A stretch of 64,000 bases of DNA from Acerihabitans arboris. GTDB taxonomy: Bacteria; Pseudomonadota; Gammaproteobacteria; Enterobacterales; Enterobacteriaceae. The position numbers and the translations under genes are program-made. Positions 8,507 to 15,345 of this stretch are shown in pieces. The stretch spans positions 1 through 64,000 of the forward strand of contig NZ_WUBS01000009.1 in assembly GCF_010131535.1 (NCBI RefSeq), read 5' to 3'. The notes under the pieces were generated by a model. The model was not told the origin of the DNA, did no database searches, and worked only from the letters and a program-made list of their open reading frames with translations. Each line of letters opens with the position of its first letter. Within the stretch, counting starts at the first letter, position 1.

Positions 8507-9053
8507 CGGAGAATTGCGGCAACAATGCGGGTTGGCGCTGTATCCTATTTCATGCTGCGCACATGATGATGCCCTGGCACACTGGCAGGGTAATAACCCA
8601 CCGGCAGGTTTAAATGCCGGAATACTAGGCACAGGGCAATAAGCGCCACTCTGGCTGAAGTCGCCACTTCACCGATGCCGTGCCCAACCGGTTGCCATCC
8701 CTGGCGCGTTTCGGCTCAACATCTCACGCCGCCCCTATCCATGGGGGAGCCTGACTTATCCCCGGCTTGATACACCGAGCCATCATCACATCGCGCCTTT
8801 CGGTGCTTCTTTGGTCGTTTTAATTCGGCGTTATAAACGCCTGCCTGGCGTAGCCGTCCTTCCCATTCCCATCACTTCACAGGAGGTCATGATCCAAATT
8901 GTTTGCATTGCTATTCCTTGCGGTAAACACCGTCCGGTCTTACCACAGGAAGCGGGACGGTGGCCTCATTCGAGGCAACAGGTGATCTGAGCACCTGGCC
9001 CATGCCCCTCGGGGATCTCGCTGTAGCGAGTTGGCAATAACACTCACCTTTTT
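8507..9053. other. Non-coding stretch upstream of the integrase-like gene
   Basis: No convincing ORF. It contains several short dyads, including CTCGCTGTAGCGAG near 9019-9032. The base composition resembles the leader regions of integrative-element genes, but no known RNA or regulatory element is recognised. Confidence 0.4.
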
Positions 9054-9095
9054 TTGCTCAGGACAGAAAACACGATGGAACAACAGGAGATATCG

Positions 9096-9959
9096 ATGGA
9101 TGATCTCACCTATGCGCTACGCCAGCTTTGCCGGCGTAATCGCGATGGCAGCCATGCGACGCAGGCCGACCGGATACGGTCACTGACTTTGGTCAGCCGC
9201 CAGCTACGCGAGGCGGGATTTCGGCAAATGCGGGTAACGTCGCTTAAGGGCAAGCATGTCGCGGTATTACTGGAGCGTTGGCAGGGCGAAGGATTGCCGG
9301 CAGGCACAATCAAGAATCGCCTGGCGCATTTGCGATGGTGGGCCGAGAAGGTCGGCAAGGCCGGCGTTATCCCCGCCGATAACACGCAACTGGGTATCCC
9401 TGAGCGGCGATTTGTCGCCAGCGAGAACAAGGCGCGCGTGTTAGGCGACAGTTGGGACAAAGTGAATGATCCCTTTGTACGCATGAGTCTGCTTTTACAA
9501 AAGGCTTTTAGGCTGCGCCGCGAGGAGTCCATCAAGTTCCGACCCGGCTATGCTAACCGTGGCGATTGCCTCGTTCTCAAGAGAACATGGACCAAGGGCG
9601 GGCGTGAACGAATGATACCCATTATAACTGCTGAGCAGCGAGACGTGCTCAATCGGTCGCATAGATTGGCAGGAGCTGGTTCGCTGATACCAGCATATAA
9701 AACCTATATACAGCAGCGCCATGTTTATGATGGACAATGCAAAGCGGCAGGGCTAAGCAATATGCACGGACTGCGACATCATTATGCCCAAGCCAGATAT
9801 CAGGCATTGACGGGATGGTCGGTTCCGGCGGCAGGTGGCAAGTCTAGCCACATGCTAACACCCTCGGAGCATACCAAGGATACGATCGCACGCCAGACCA
9901 TAAGCCGAGAGCTGGGGCATGAACGTACCCCGATCACCACTGTTTATTCGGGACGATAA
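9096..9959 (+). CDS. Tyrosine-recombinase-like integrase of integrative elements
   Basis: 287 residues from the ATG at 9096, chosen because AGGAGA lies five bases upstream (an alternative ATG is at 9075). A SAM-like N-terminal DNA-binding domain (about 1-105) precedes a catalytic domain: Arg in RLRREESIKF (141-142), a Lys in WTKGGRERMIPI (168), HGLR (224-227), GHER (His 275) and Tyr 284 in TTVYSGR. All expected catalytic positions are present. It resembles the integrase-domain proteins with PF12834/PF12835-like layout found in ICEs. No other ICE core genes are near, so it may be a remnant that is still intact. Confidence 0.82.
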   Translation: MDDLTYALRQLCRRNRDGSHATQADRIRSLTLVSRQLREAGFRQMRVTSLKGKHVAVLLERWQGEGLPAGTIKNRLAHLRWWAEKVGKAGVIPADNTQLGIPERRFVASENKARVLGDSWDKVNDPFVRMSLLLQKAFRLRREESIKFRPGYANRGDCLVLKRTWTKGGRERMIPIITAEQRDVLNRSHRLAGAGSLIPAYKTYIQQRHVYDGQCKAAGLSNMHGLRHHYAQARYQALTGWSVPAAGGKSSHMLTPSEHTKDTIARQTISRELGHERTPITTVYSGR

Positions 9960-10029
9960 GTAGGGTGTAAGGATTTACCTCAGACGCGGGAAATAGCGGC
10001 CAATATTCATCGAGTTCTGATGCTGACAG

Positions 10030-10776
10030 TTACTTTTGCGCTTTAAGTATCAAAAAAGGTGGCCGGCGGCAGTGTTTCACTAATTCGGGCCGTTGTGCCA
10101 GGGCTTCTTCTGTCGGCTGCGGCTCCGACAATGCGCGCAGGGTAAAACCACAACCCAGCAGGGTATTCACATAGTTTTCTGTCGTGCGATGGTATTTAAT
10201 GACGTCATTTATAAACCACCTGGTATGGCGTATCGACTGATCGTGATAATTATCCAGCGGCCAATGTTCGCCGGTATCAGTGGTGATCCATCCTACCGGC
10301 CAGGCGGTACAAACCGGATGTTCAACGCTGAAAATAAAATATCCGCCGGGCTTTAGCGCATGATAAACCTTGCGGCATATCCCCGAATAATCCTCGATGT
10401 AATGCATGGCTAATGACGACAGCACCAGGTCATAGGTGCTGTCATCAGCAGCAAAATCCTCCATCGAAATATGCTGAAAGCTAATGCCCGGATCATCCGT
10501 CAGGCGTTGGGCTTCAGCCAGCATACGCGTTGACAGCTCAATTCCCGTGACATGGGCGGCACCATTGGCCCGGGCGTAGCGCGCAAAATCGCCAAAACCG
10601 CTACCAAGATCGAGCACGTTCAAATGGCTCAGTTCCGGCAGTAACGCGCGGATTGCGGGCAGCTCCAACGCGCCGTTCAGGCCGGAGTCCTTCTGGCGTA
10701 ATGTCTTATACCCTTCGAAAAAATCGGGATTATCGTACACATTCTGTTGGGATAAATCGTTGTGCGATGCGGTCAT
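10030..10776 (-). CDS. Class I SAM-dependent methyltransferase
   Basis: 248 residues. The Rossmann motif I is VLDLGSGFGDFARYA (about residues 54-68), followed by acidic motif II (VTGIELS) and the motif IV region YDLVLSSLAMHYIED; a Methyltransf_11/25-type domain fills the first 150 residues. The C-terminal third (WFINDVIKYHRTTENYVNTLLGCGF) follows the layout of small-molecule methyltransferases of the UbiE/SmtA kind. The substrate cannot be told from sequence. It is a single-gene unit; upstream bases hold a remnant of the duplicated 21-codon ORF (10834-10929). Confidence 0.88.
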   Translation of the reverse strand: MTASHNDLSQQNVYDNPDFFEGYKTLRQKDSGLNGALELPAIRALLPELSHLNVLDLGSGFGDFARYARANGAAHVTGIELSTRMLAEAQRLTDDPGISFQHISMEDFAADDSTYDLVLSSLAMHYIEDYSGICRKVYHALKPGGYFIFSVEHPVCTAWPVGWITTDTGEHWPLDNYHDQSIRHTRWFINDVIKYHRTTENYVNTLLGCGFTLRALSEPQPTEEALAQRPELVKHCRRPPFLILKAQK

Positions 10777-11306
10777 GATACAAGTCTCCTTTGTTGTCGG
10801 TTACGTCAGCTTACTCTGATGCTAATAAAATTAGTGGGGGTACGCACCATTTTGATTGATGATATATTTATCAACATTCAACAGGGAGAGCGTGTTTGTA
10901 ATCTCCCCATAATAATGGGGTGCTCATAAGTATTGAACTGCATAAACGCGCATTGGATTTATGACTCTACTTAAAGCTTCCGTTGAAAATGAGAAGGTTA
11001 CCACCCCGTAATTTATCCATAGAAAGCGCGAAATTCCGGTGTGAATGGCATAAGTTACGTTAAGCCAATTATAGATTTCGGAGAAGGTCGGATTTGATCG
11101 GATAAGAGCGTAATCAATGATCGATTAAAACCGTAATCGGAGATCGGGATGAAGAGAAACCATGCACAAAGAAAAAATCTCCTGAATAGCAATTTACTTT
11201 GCATGCCGAGATTGATATTAATCGAGATAATATCTTCAATTGACATAATAAGGTGGGTCGGATTTATAAAAGACCTACCCTAGAGATCACTTTTCAACAT
11301 CACTCG
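10777..11306. other. Intergenic region with a third copy of the small-ORF motif
   Basis: It holds the copy C small ORF at 10834-10929 and the dyad CCCCAT/ATGGGG near 10905-10921. A 63-codon minus-strand ORF (11055-11246, one hydrophobic segment, no clear ribosome site) cannot be supported beyond its being open. Confidence 0.4.
10834..10929 (+). pseudogene. Third, divergent copy of the conserved small ORF
   Basis: GTG-initiated, 31 codons, opening VGVRTILIDDIFINIQQGER. The first ten residues match the 21-codon ORFs at 12499 and 15001 (pattern V..xTI(L/V)ID), and the upstream GCTAATAAAAT.(A/T)GTGG is shared. Here it does not run into a ribbon-helix-helix gene, so it is probably a relic. Confidence 0.4.
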
Positions 11307-11594
11307 CTATCGCCGCTGGGTCCATGACGGTCCCATCGGCAAGTTTGGCATCCCGCCGTAATTATTACCACTTTGCCCTATATGAGAGGGATTCATAGGA
11401 ACCTTAGGCATGCGGACATTGACTGGACCATGATCCATTAATCGAAGACTCACATTTTGCACCCCAGCTACACCCGCGCCAATCAGTGCACCTGGGACGC
11501 CGGCTTTTGCCGCCCCTCCCGCTGCCCCAATCATCATGTCCCGACTTATAGAACATGCCGTTTGCGCATTGGCTGACCCTTTTGAACAATTCAT
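11307..11594 (-). CDS. Gly/Ala-rich small peptide, microcin-like
   Basis: 95 residues. The middle is a Gly/Ala-rich helix with GxxxG spacing (MIGAAGGAAKAGVPGALIGA, then GVAGVQNV), and the C-terminal half is Pro/Met/Gly-rich (HGPVNVRMPKVPMNP). This resembles pore-forming class II microcins, without a recognisable double-Gly leader or a linked export system. The ATG sits inside the stop of the upstream membrane protein (ATGA overlap at 11591-11594). A decayed homologue at 14322-14594 is likewise coupled to a homologous membrane protein. Bacteriocin function is inference; a membrane-active toxin of another kind is possible. Confidence 0.55.
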   Translation of the reverse strand: MNCSKGSANAQTACSISRDMMIGAAGGAAKAGVPGALIGAGVAGVQNVSLRLMDHGPVNVRMPKVPMNPSHIGQSGNNYGGMPNLPMGPSWTQRR

Positions 11595-11869
11595 AATGTA
11601 TGATTTCCCTTCTTTATAAAACGATAAAAAAAGAATATGATTGTTGCACTAATCATGGTGATAAAAGAGGAGTAAAAAAAGCTATAAACCCCGTCCTGAG
11701 TTATATTATCGAAAGTGAACCCTCTTTCCCATAAATAAATGTAGATATTTGAAAAAAAGGGACCGATTATTAACAGATAAAATGCTTTATTCGTTGTTCC
11801 GCTATTAGTAATATCAAAAAATAAAGCTAATAGTACATACGATAAAGGAGTGCCTATATTAAATTCCAT
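11591..11869 (-). CDS. Small three-helix membrane protein, putative immunity protein
   Basis: 92 residues with hydrophobic segments at about 8-22, 28-46 and 62-84 and a basic C-terminus (YRFIKKGNH), the size and shape of bacteriocin immunity proteins. It overlaps the downstream Gly-rich peptide by four bases. A homologue with the same DNITQDG motif and the same ATGA junction to a homologous peptide is found, frameshifted, at 14055-14325. The AT-rich codon use differs from the GC-rich core genes. No known family was recognised; the immunity role rests on gene order. Confidence 0.55.
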   Translation of the reverse strand: MEFNIGTPLSYVLLALFFDITNSGTTNKAFYLLIIGPFFSNIYIYLWERGFTFDNITQDGVYSFFYSSFITMISATIIFFFYRFIKKGNHTL

Positions 11870-12106
11870 ATTTTACCACATCAAGTATTTTAGGGATAAT
11901 AACAGTCTGCTATAATTAATAAACGAAATAAAATTGAAGATTATTGAGACGGGTCAGTTACATAAATGAATGAAATCAGTATTTTTTTCACGTTAAACTT
12001 AATATAGCGCAACAATGTATAATCAAGGAACCTCGCCACTAAAATTTAAGGGTTCTATGTCTTGATAATAATTATCGCTATGGTAATATCATTGTAATCC
12101 GCTGTG
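11870..12106. other. AT-rich spacer between membrane-protein gene and small RNA unit
   Basis: No ORF of note. It carries the promoter region for the minus-strand pair, but no clear -10/-35 could be fixed. Confidence 0.35.
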
Positions 12107-12135
12107 TTGACTAGACAACTGGGAAAGGTTAATAT
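12107..12135 (+). promoter_or_regulatory. Sigma-70 promoter of small RNA copy A
   Basis: TTGACT (12107-12112), a 17-base spacer and TAATAT (12130-12135): near-consensus in sequence and exact in spacing. The same arrangement (TTGATC, 17, TAATAT) is kept in the duplicate 2600 bases downstream. Confidence 0.7.
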
Positions 12136-12141
12136 CATTCT

Positions 12142-12197
12142 TGTAGACCCCCGGTGCGACCTCTGCGCAAGCATGCCCCCGGGGGCTTGCTTTTTCT
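12142..12197 (+). ncRNA. Predicted ~55-nt small RNA, copy A
   Basis: Transcription from the promoter at 12107-12135 should start near 12142 and stop at the U-run 12191-12195. The RNA would fold with CCCCCGG (near 12148) pairing to CCGGGGG (near 12179), an inner UGCG/CGCA stem, and a base-proximal GCAA/UUGC pair. No ORF of useful length fits. A near-identical copy is at 14742-14795, where substitutions fall as G-U wobbles within the inner stem (CGCA to UGCA) and the terminal stem (UUGC to UUGU). The target is unknown. No known sRNA family was recognised. Confidence 0.55.
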
Positions 12198-12498
12198 AGA
12201 TACTTGCCTGCTTCTATTCAACCTTCATTTCAGTGTCAAATATTTTGATAGTTAACTCTTCCGAGTGTTTCAACTCAGCTAAACCAGACGCCTTCTTTTT
12301 TTATTTTATAGGATTTTTTAGTAAATTAAAAATCAGAAGCTAATTATGTAGCAACTTCACTCTTTAATTTGATATTTTACTCAGATTTTATCAATTGGCC
12401 TGTTTAGTTCCTTAGGTGTTATCTTTCATTTATATCAGTACATGATGAAAAATATTGCCTATGTCATCGGCCAGCCGTTGATGATGTTAATAAAATAA

Positions 12499-12564
12499 GT
12501 GGATCGGAGCACTATTGTGATCGATCATGATATCCATGAAAAATCATCCGGGAGAGGGCGCTGA
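12499..12564 (+). CDS. Conserved 21-residue ORF overlapping the RHH gene, copy A
   Basis: GTG start, product VDRSTIVIDHDIHEKSSGRG plus R. The stop overlaps the next ATG (TGATG). The duplicate at 15001-15066 has the same length and overlap, and most amino-acid changes are conservative (I/V, H/Y, E/Q, K/R), which suggests past selection on the peptide. The opening resembles the first strand of ribbon-helix-helix antitoxins. It could be a leader peptide or a cut-down antitoxin. Confidence 0.45.
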   Translation: MDRSTIVIDHDIHEKSSGRGR

Positions 12565-12785
12565 TGACCCGCATCGTGATCGATTTACCTGAAGAAGATC
12601 TCCGGCAATGGGATAATCTGGCCGCTATACGCCATCTTTCCCGGCCAGAGTTAATCAGGCAAGCCTTGTCGGGCTATCTTGCCGATAATCGAGCCAGTAG
12701 TAATAATGATGCATTTGGCTTATGGGCTAATAAAAACACTGACGGAGCCTTCTATGAAAACCACGTCCGCAAGGAGTGGGAATAA
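12564..12785 (+). CDS. Ribbon-helix-helix (CopG/VapB-like) antitoxin-type regulator
   Basis: 73 residues. MTRIVIDLPEEDLRQWDNLA and then SRPELIRQALSGYLADN give the classic beta-strand plus two helices of RHH DNA-binding proteins. The tail DAFGLWANKNTDGAFYENHV.KEWE is typical of antitoxins paired with PIN-domain (VapC) toxins. No toxin ORF follows: the next bases carry no PIN motif in any frame, so this is an orphan. GGGAGAGGG upstream provides a ribosome site. A decayed duplicate is at 15066-15305. Confidence 0.78.
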   Translation: MTRIVIDLPEEDLRQWDNLAAIRHLSRPELIRQALSGYLADNRASSNNDAFGLWANKNTDGAFYENHVRKEWE

Positions 12786-13209
12786 GTCTTAGATGGGCTT
12801 CGTTCGACATCGCTATCAGTTTTAAAATGGCGCTGAAAAAGTCCTCGCAATCTGGTTTGGCCAGTGCCAAATTCAGCGTAGAAACAGGTTGGCGTTACCC
12901 CTGCTTAACAAATTGGGGCCTTTTTGGGGGCTTCGATAAAACGGCGTTCTAACTAACTTACTAAAATTAAATAATTATTTCGTTGTTCGAGTCCGCCTTC
13001 GCACCATTAGTACATAATCAGGTCACACCGAGGGTGGTTTTTTTATGTCCATAATCTTCCGCTGTGTGTAAGCGTATGGCCCACACCGTCGGTTAATTGT
13101 AAACGTCGCGCCAGTACCCCCTGTTTTTAACAGAAGCCGTTAGATAACCTGGGTGTCCATCTGTAACAGAAGGGCATCTACCATGTAAACCCCTCAGATC
13201 AAGTCGGGC
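12786..13209. other. Non-coding stretch with tRNA-end relic
   Basis: No gene. It contains the tRNA 3'-end-like segment at 12986-13006 and, 20 bases later, a small CACC-GAG-GGTG hairpin followed by a T-run (13026-13044), as is common behind tRNA genes. Confidence 0.5.
12986..13006 (+). repeat. tRNA 3'-end fragment, candidate attachment site
   Basis: TTCGAGTCCGCCTTCGCACCA reads as a T-loop, the 3' half of the T-stem, the 3' acceptor strand and CCA. The matching 5' tRNA half is absent. Island integrases recombine at exactly such tRNA ends, and two integrase relics or genes lie at 8.2-10 kb. The parental tRNA is uncertain; it is closest by eye to a leucine-type 3' end. Confidence 0.5.
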
Positions 13210-13455
13210 CGGCGTTCCGTTCCGCGCCAGTTTTACTCTCCAGAATTTAAGCTAAAGCTGGTACAGCTCGCACTACAGCCCGGTAGCCCGGCGCATCGGT
13301 TGCCTAGGTTGCTCGCCGCCACAATGTGAATGACAATGTCCTGTACAAATGGATGCGTTTGTTCCAGAGCGAAGGGCGCGTTATCTCCGGCATCTTGCCA
13401 GCCCGCCACTCGCTTATGAAAGAGCATCGCAAACGGAACCTGTCCAAGTGTTGAA
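13210..13455 (+). pseudogene. IS66-type OrfA remnant, frameshifted
   Basis: One frame gives FYSPEFKLKLVQLALQPG; after a shift near 13290-13322 another gives NVNDNVLYKWMRLFQSEGRV, then GILPARHSLMKEHRKRN. Together they make the HTH part of an IS66/ISEc8-like OrfA, broken by at least one indel. Confidence 0.7.
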
Positions 13456-13655
13456 AAAGAGCCAGGCCCGACAGCCCGGCCGGCAACATTAGCCTACCTA
13501 CAGCCCACAGCAGAGACATTATGGGGGTTGTATAGTGGCAGAGAGAGCCTCAATAGTTCTTTAACGGTTCCTAATGTTGCCAAATCAGGATGATGGGGCG
13601 CGGGAGTCAGTATCCTCAGGTCAATATCGAACGGCAGGGTGAGTTCGCCATCCGC
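13372..13655. repeat. Dispersed repeat, copy 2 (partner 4116-4405)
   Basis: Direct-orientation partner of 4116-4405. It overlaps the end of the OrfA relic on the left and fades out in ATCCGCTTATAATTAG on the right, so this copy shows what the sequence looks like without the adjacent IS66. Confidence 0.65.
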
Positions 13656-14054
13656 TTATAATTAGAATACATATGAAGTTTTAAGCATCGAAAAGCATGT
13701 GGGGTCAAGCTGGCCCATAAAGTCGCTTGAGTGGCATGATGCGCTTGGCTTCGGCGTCTGTGGCATCGTCGTGTTCAATAGGAGCACGAACTACGTAATC
13801 CAGTGTCCAGATTGCCAATGGAATGGAGGCGCGATCGGCCTCCTATTTGGCATCTTTGGTGAAACGCCGGGAGCCTGTAAATCAAATTATCTATCGGCCA
13901 ATGTTCGCCGGGGACCTGCGTTATTAGGTGCAGGCAACAATAATGAGGTTGCGTTTAATTGTTAATGTCCCTGCCAATTCCGGTATGGCGTTAGACGAAC
14001 AGTTTCCTGAACTGTTATATTTTAATACTGGGAATGCCACAGGAAATGATAATA
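13656..14054. other. No recognisable gene
   Basis: Short frames are open on the plus strand (13699-13965 and 13928-14122) but show no domain, ribosome site or conserved neighbour. Nothing else is seen. Confidence 0.4.
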
Positions 14055-14325
14055 ATGTTAATGCAAATATATATTACGCTAACCTGTGTTCTGGTAGCGA
14101 TGTATTTTACGGTCCGCAATAATGGTCTGAACCCAAAAACTTTTACAAAGGCATATGTTATTCTCTTCTGGCCAATTTTGTGGTATAACCCTCGCCCGAT
14201 AACCTAAGTACTGATAATATCACCCAAGACGGTATGTTATCGTACCTCTATGCATCATCACTTACGATAATGATTATGTTTATCGTGTTATTTTTTTATT
14301 CTCACTTCAACAGGGGAAAAAATGA
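14055..14325 (+). pseudogene. Decayed homologue of the putative immunity protein
   Basis: From ATG 14055 the frame gives a hydrophobic opening (MLMQIYITLTCVLVAMYF) and stops after NPRPIT. Shifting one base restores DNITQDGMLSYLYASSL and a final hydrophobic helix, matching the C-terminal half of the protein at 11591-11869 (DNITQDGVYSFFYSS). The final TGA overlaps the next ATG exactly as in the intact pair. Confidence 0.65.
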
Positions 14326-14594
14326 ATAACGTTAATGCAGGACCGGATAATGCCGAAATAGCGCGCGGAATACGTAGCGACACGGCCTGGGGGGCGACGT
14401 TCGGCGCGGTGAGCGGCGGCCTCGTCGGGGCAATAATAGTGGGGGGCAGATGTGCCGCCGTGCAAAATGTGGTGCGGTGAGCGGTGGAGCACGGCCCCGT
14501 GGCGGTGCCTATGCCAACGGTTCCTATGGGACCCGCACCTTTTAAGCCCAGCGCGCCGCCGACCATCAATGGCATGTCGATAGACGATTTTTAA
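14322..14594 (+). pseudogene. Homologue of the Gly-rich peptide with an in-frame stop
   Basis: MNNVNAGPDNAEIARG opens the frame, then a Gly/Ala-rich segment ending AAVQNVVR and a TGA at 14478-14480. The same frame continues to 14594 with AVEHGPVAVPMPTVPMGP, matching HGPVNVRMPKVPMNP of the intact peptide at 11307-11594. So the copy is either truncated to 52 residues or dead. It is coupled to the decayed immunity-like gene by ATGA. Confidence 0.65.
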
Positions 14595-14706
14595 AAAAAA
14601 CATAAAGCATTCAATTAAGCCTTTACCCATGCTTTGATTGCCGACGCCCGATCTGGGAAGTCTTTTGTCGGCCACTTTCTGCTTCTTTTTATGCTATGCC
14701 ACCATA

Positions 14707-14735
14707 TTGATCAAACGACAGGGAAAGATTAATAT
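14707..14735 (+). promoter_or_regulatory. Sigma-70 promoter of small RNA copy B
   Basis: TTGATC (14707-14712), 17 bases, TAATAT (14730-14735), aligned base for base with copy A at an offset of exactly 2600. Confidence 0.65.
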
Positions 14736-14741
14736 CATTCT

Positions 14742-14795
14742 TGTAGACCCCCGGTGCGACCTTTGTGCAAGCATGCCCCCGGGGGCTTGTTTTTC
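14742..14795 (+). ncRNA. Predicted ~55-nt small RNA, copy B
   Basis: Same architecture as copy A (12142-12197), ending in the T-run at 14790-14794. The few differences keep the predicted stems by G-U pairs. It lies downstream of the decayed peptide pair and upstream of the decayed RHH gene. Confidence 0.5.
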
Positions 14796-15000
14796 ATATA
14801 GGCCAGATAGATTTATATTTCATAAGCTTTCGGCAAATTAAAAATATAAAGCTAATTATGCAACAGCTTCACTTTTTAATTTGATATTTTAATTCCATTT
14901 CATCAATGATATTAATCAGATTTTTAAACGTTATGTTTTCTTTATCAGTACATGATGAAAGATATTGCCTGGTCATCCGTTGGGGATGCTAATAAAATTT

Positions 15001-15066
15001 GTGGAGGTAAACACTATTTTGATCGATGATGATGTCTACCAAAGGTCATCCGGGAGAGGGTGCTGA
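15001..15066 (+). CDS. Conserved 21-residue ORF, copy B
   Basis: GTG start, product VEVNTILIDDDVYQRSSGRG plus C. Its stop overlaps the ATG of the RHH remnant (TGATG, 15064-15068). It aligns with copy A at 12499-12564 without gaps. Confidence 0.4.
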   Translation: MEVNTILIDDDVYQRSSGRGC

Positions 15067-15305
15067 TGACCCGTAGCGTGATCGCTTTAGCTGAAAAGGA
15101 TCTCCGGCGCTACAAGCGATACGGCGGCGCGAGTTCCGCTTATACACCAGGATACCACCGCACAGCACATTATGGCTGTCTAAATCAGACTGGCTTAGGC
15201 ATATTGCAGAAGTACAGCGTTTCGCCCCGGGATGGCTGCGGGGCTACGACCACGCATGGGCTTGGTGGCATAAGGTCAATGCAAAGACATGCGTTGAGGA
15301 CATAA
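15066..15305 (+). pseudogene. Decayed RHH antitoxin duplicate
   Basis: It begins MTRSVIALAEKDLRR, paralleling MTRIVIDLPEEDLRQ of the intact gene at 12564. Similarity is then lost and the remaining frame has no RHH helix pattern. The upstream 300 bases, including the small RNA, still align with copy A. Confidence 0.6.
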
Positions 15306-15345
15306 ATTCTCATTGGGATCCCTTTTGAAAAAGGGAAGATTGCCT

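Noticed and set aside
13699-13965. 88-codon ORF after the dispersed repeat
   Set aside because: No motif, no conservation with the other repeat copy.
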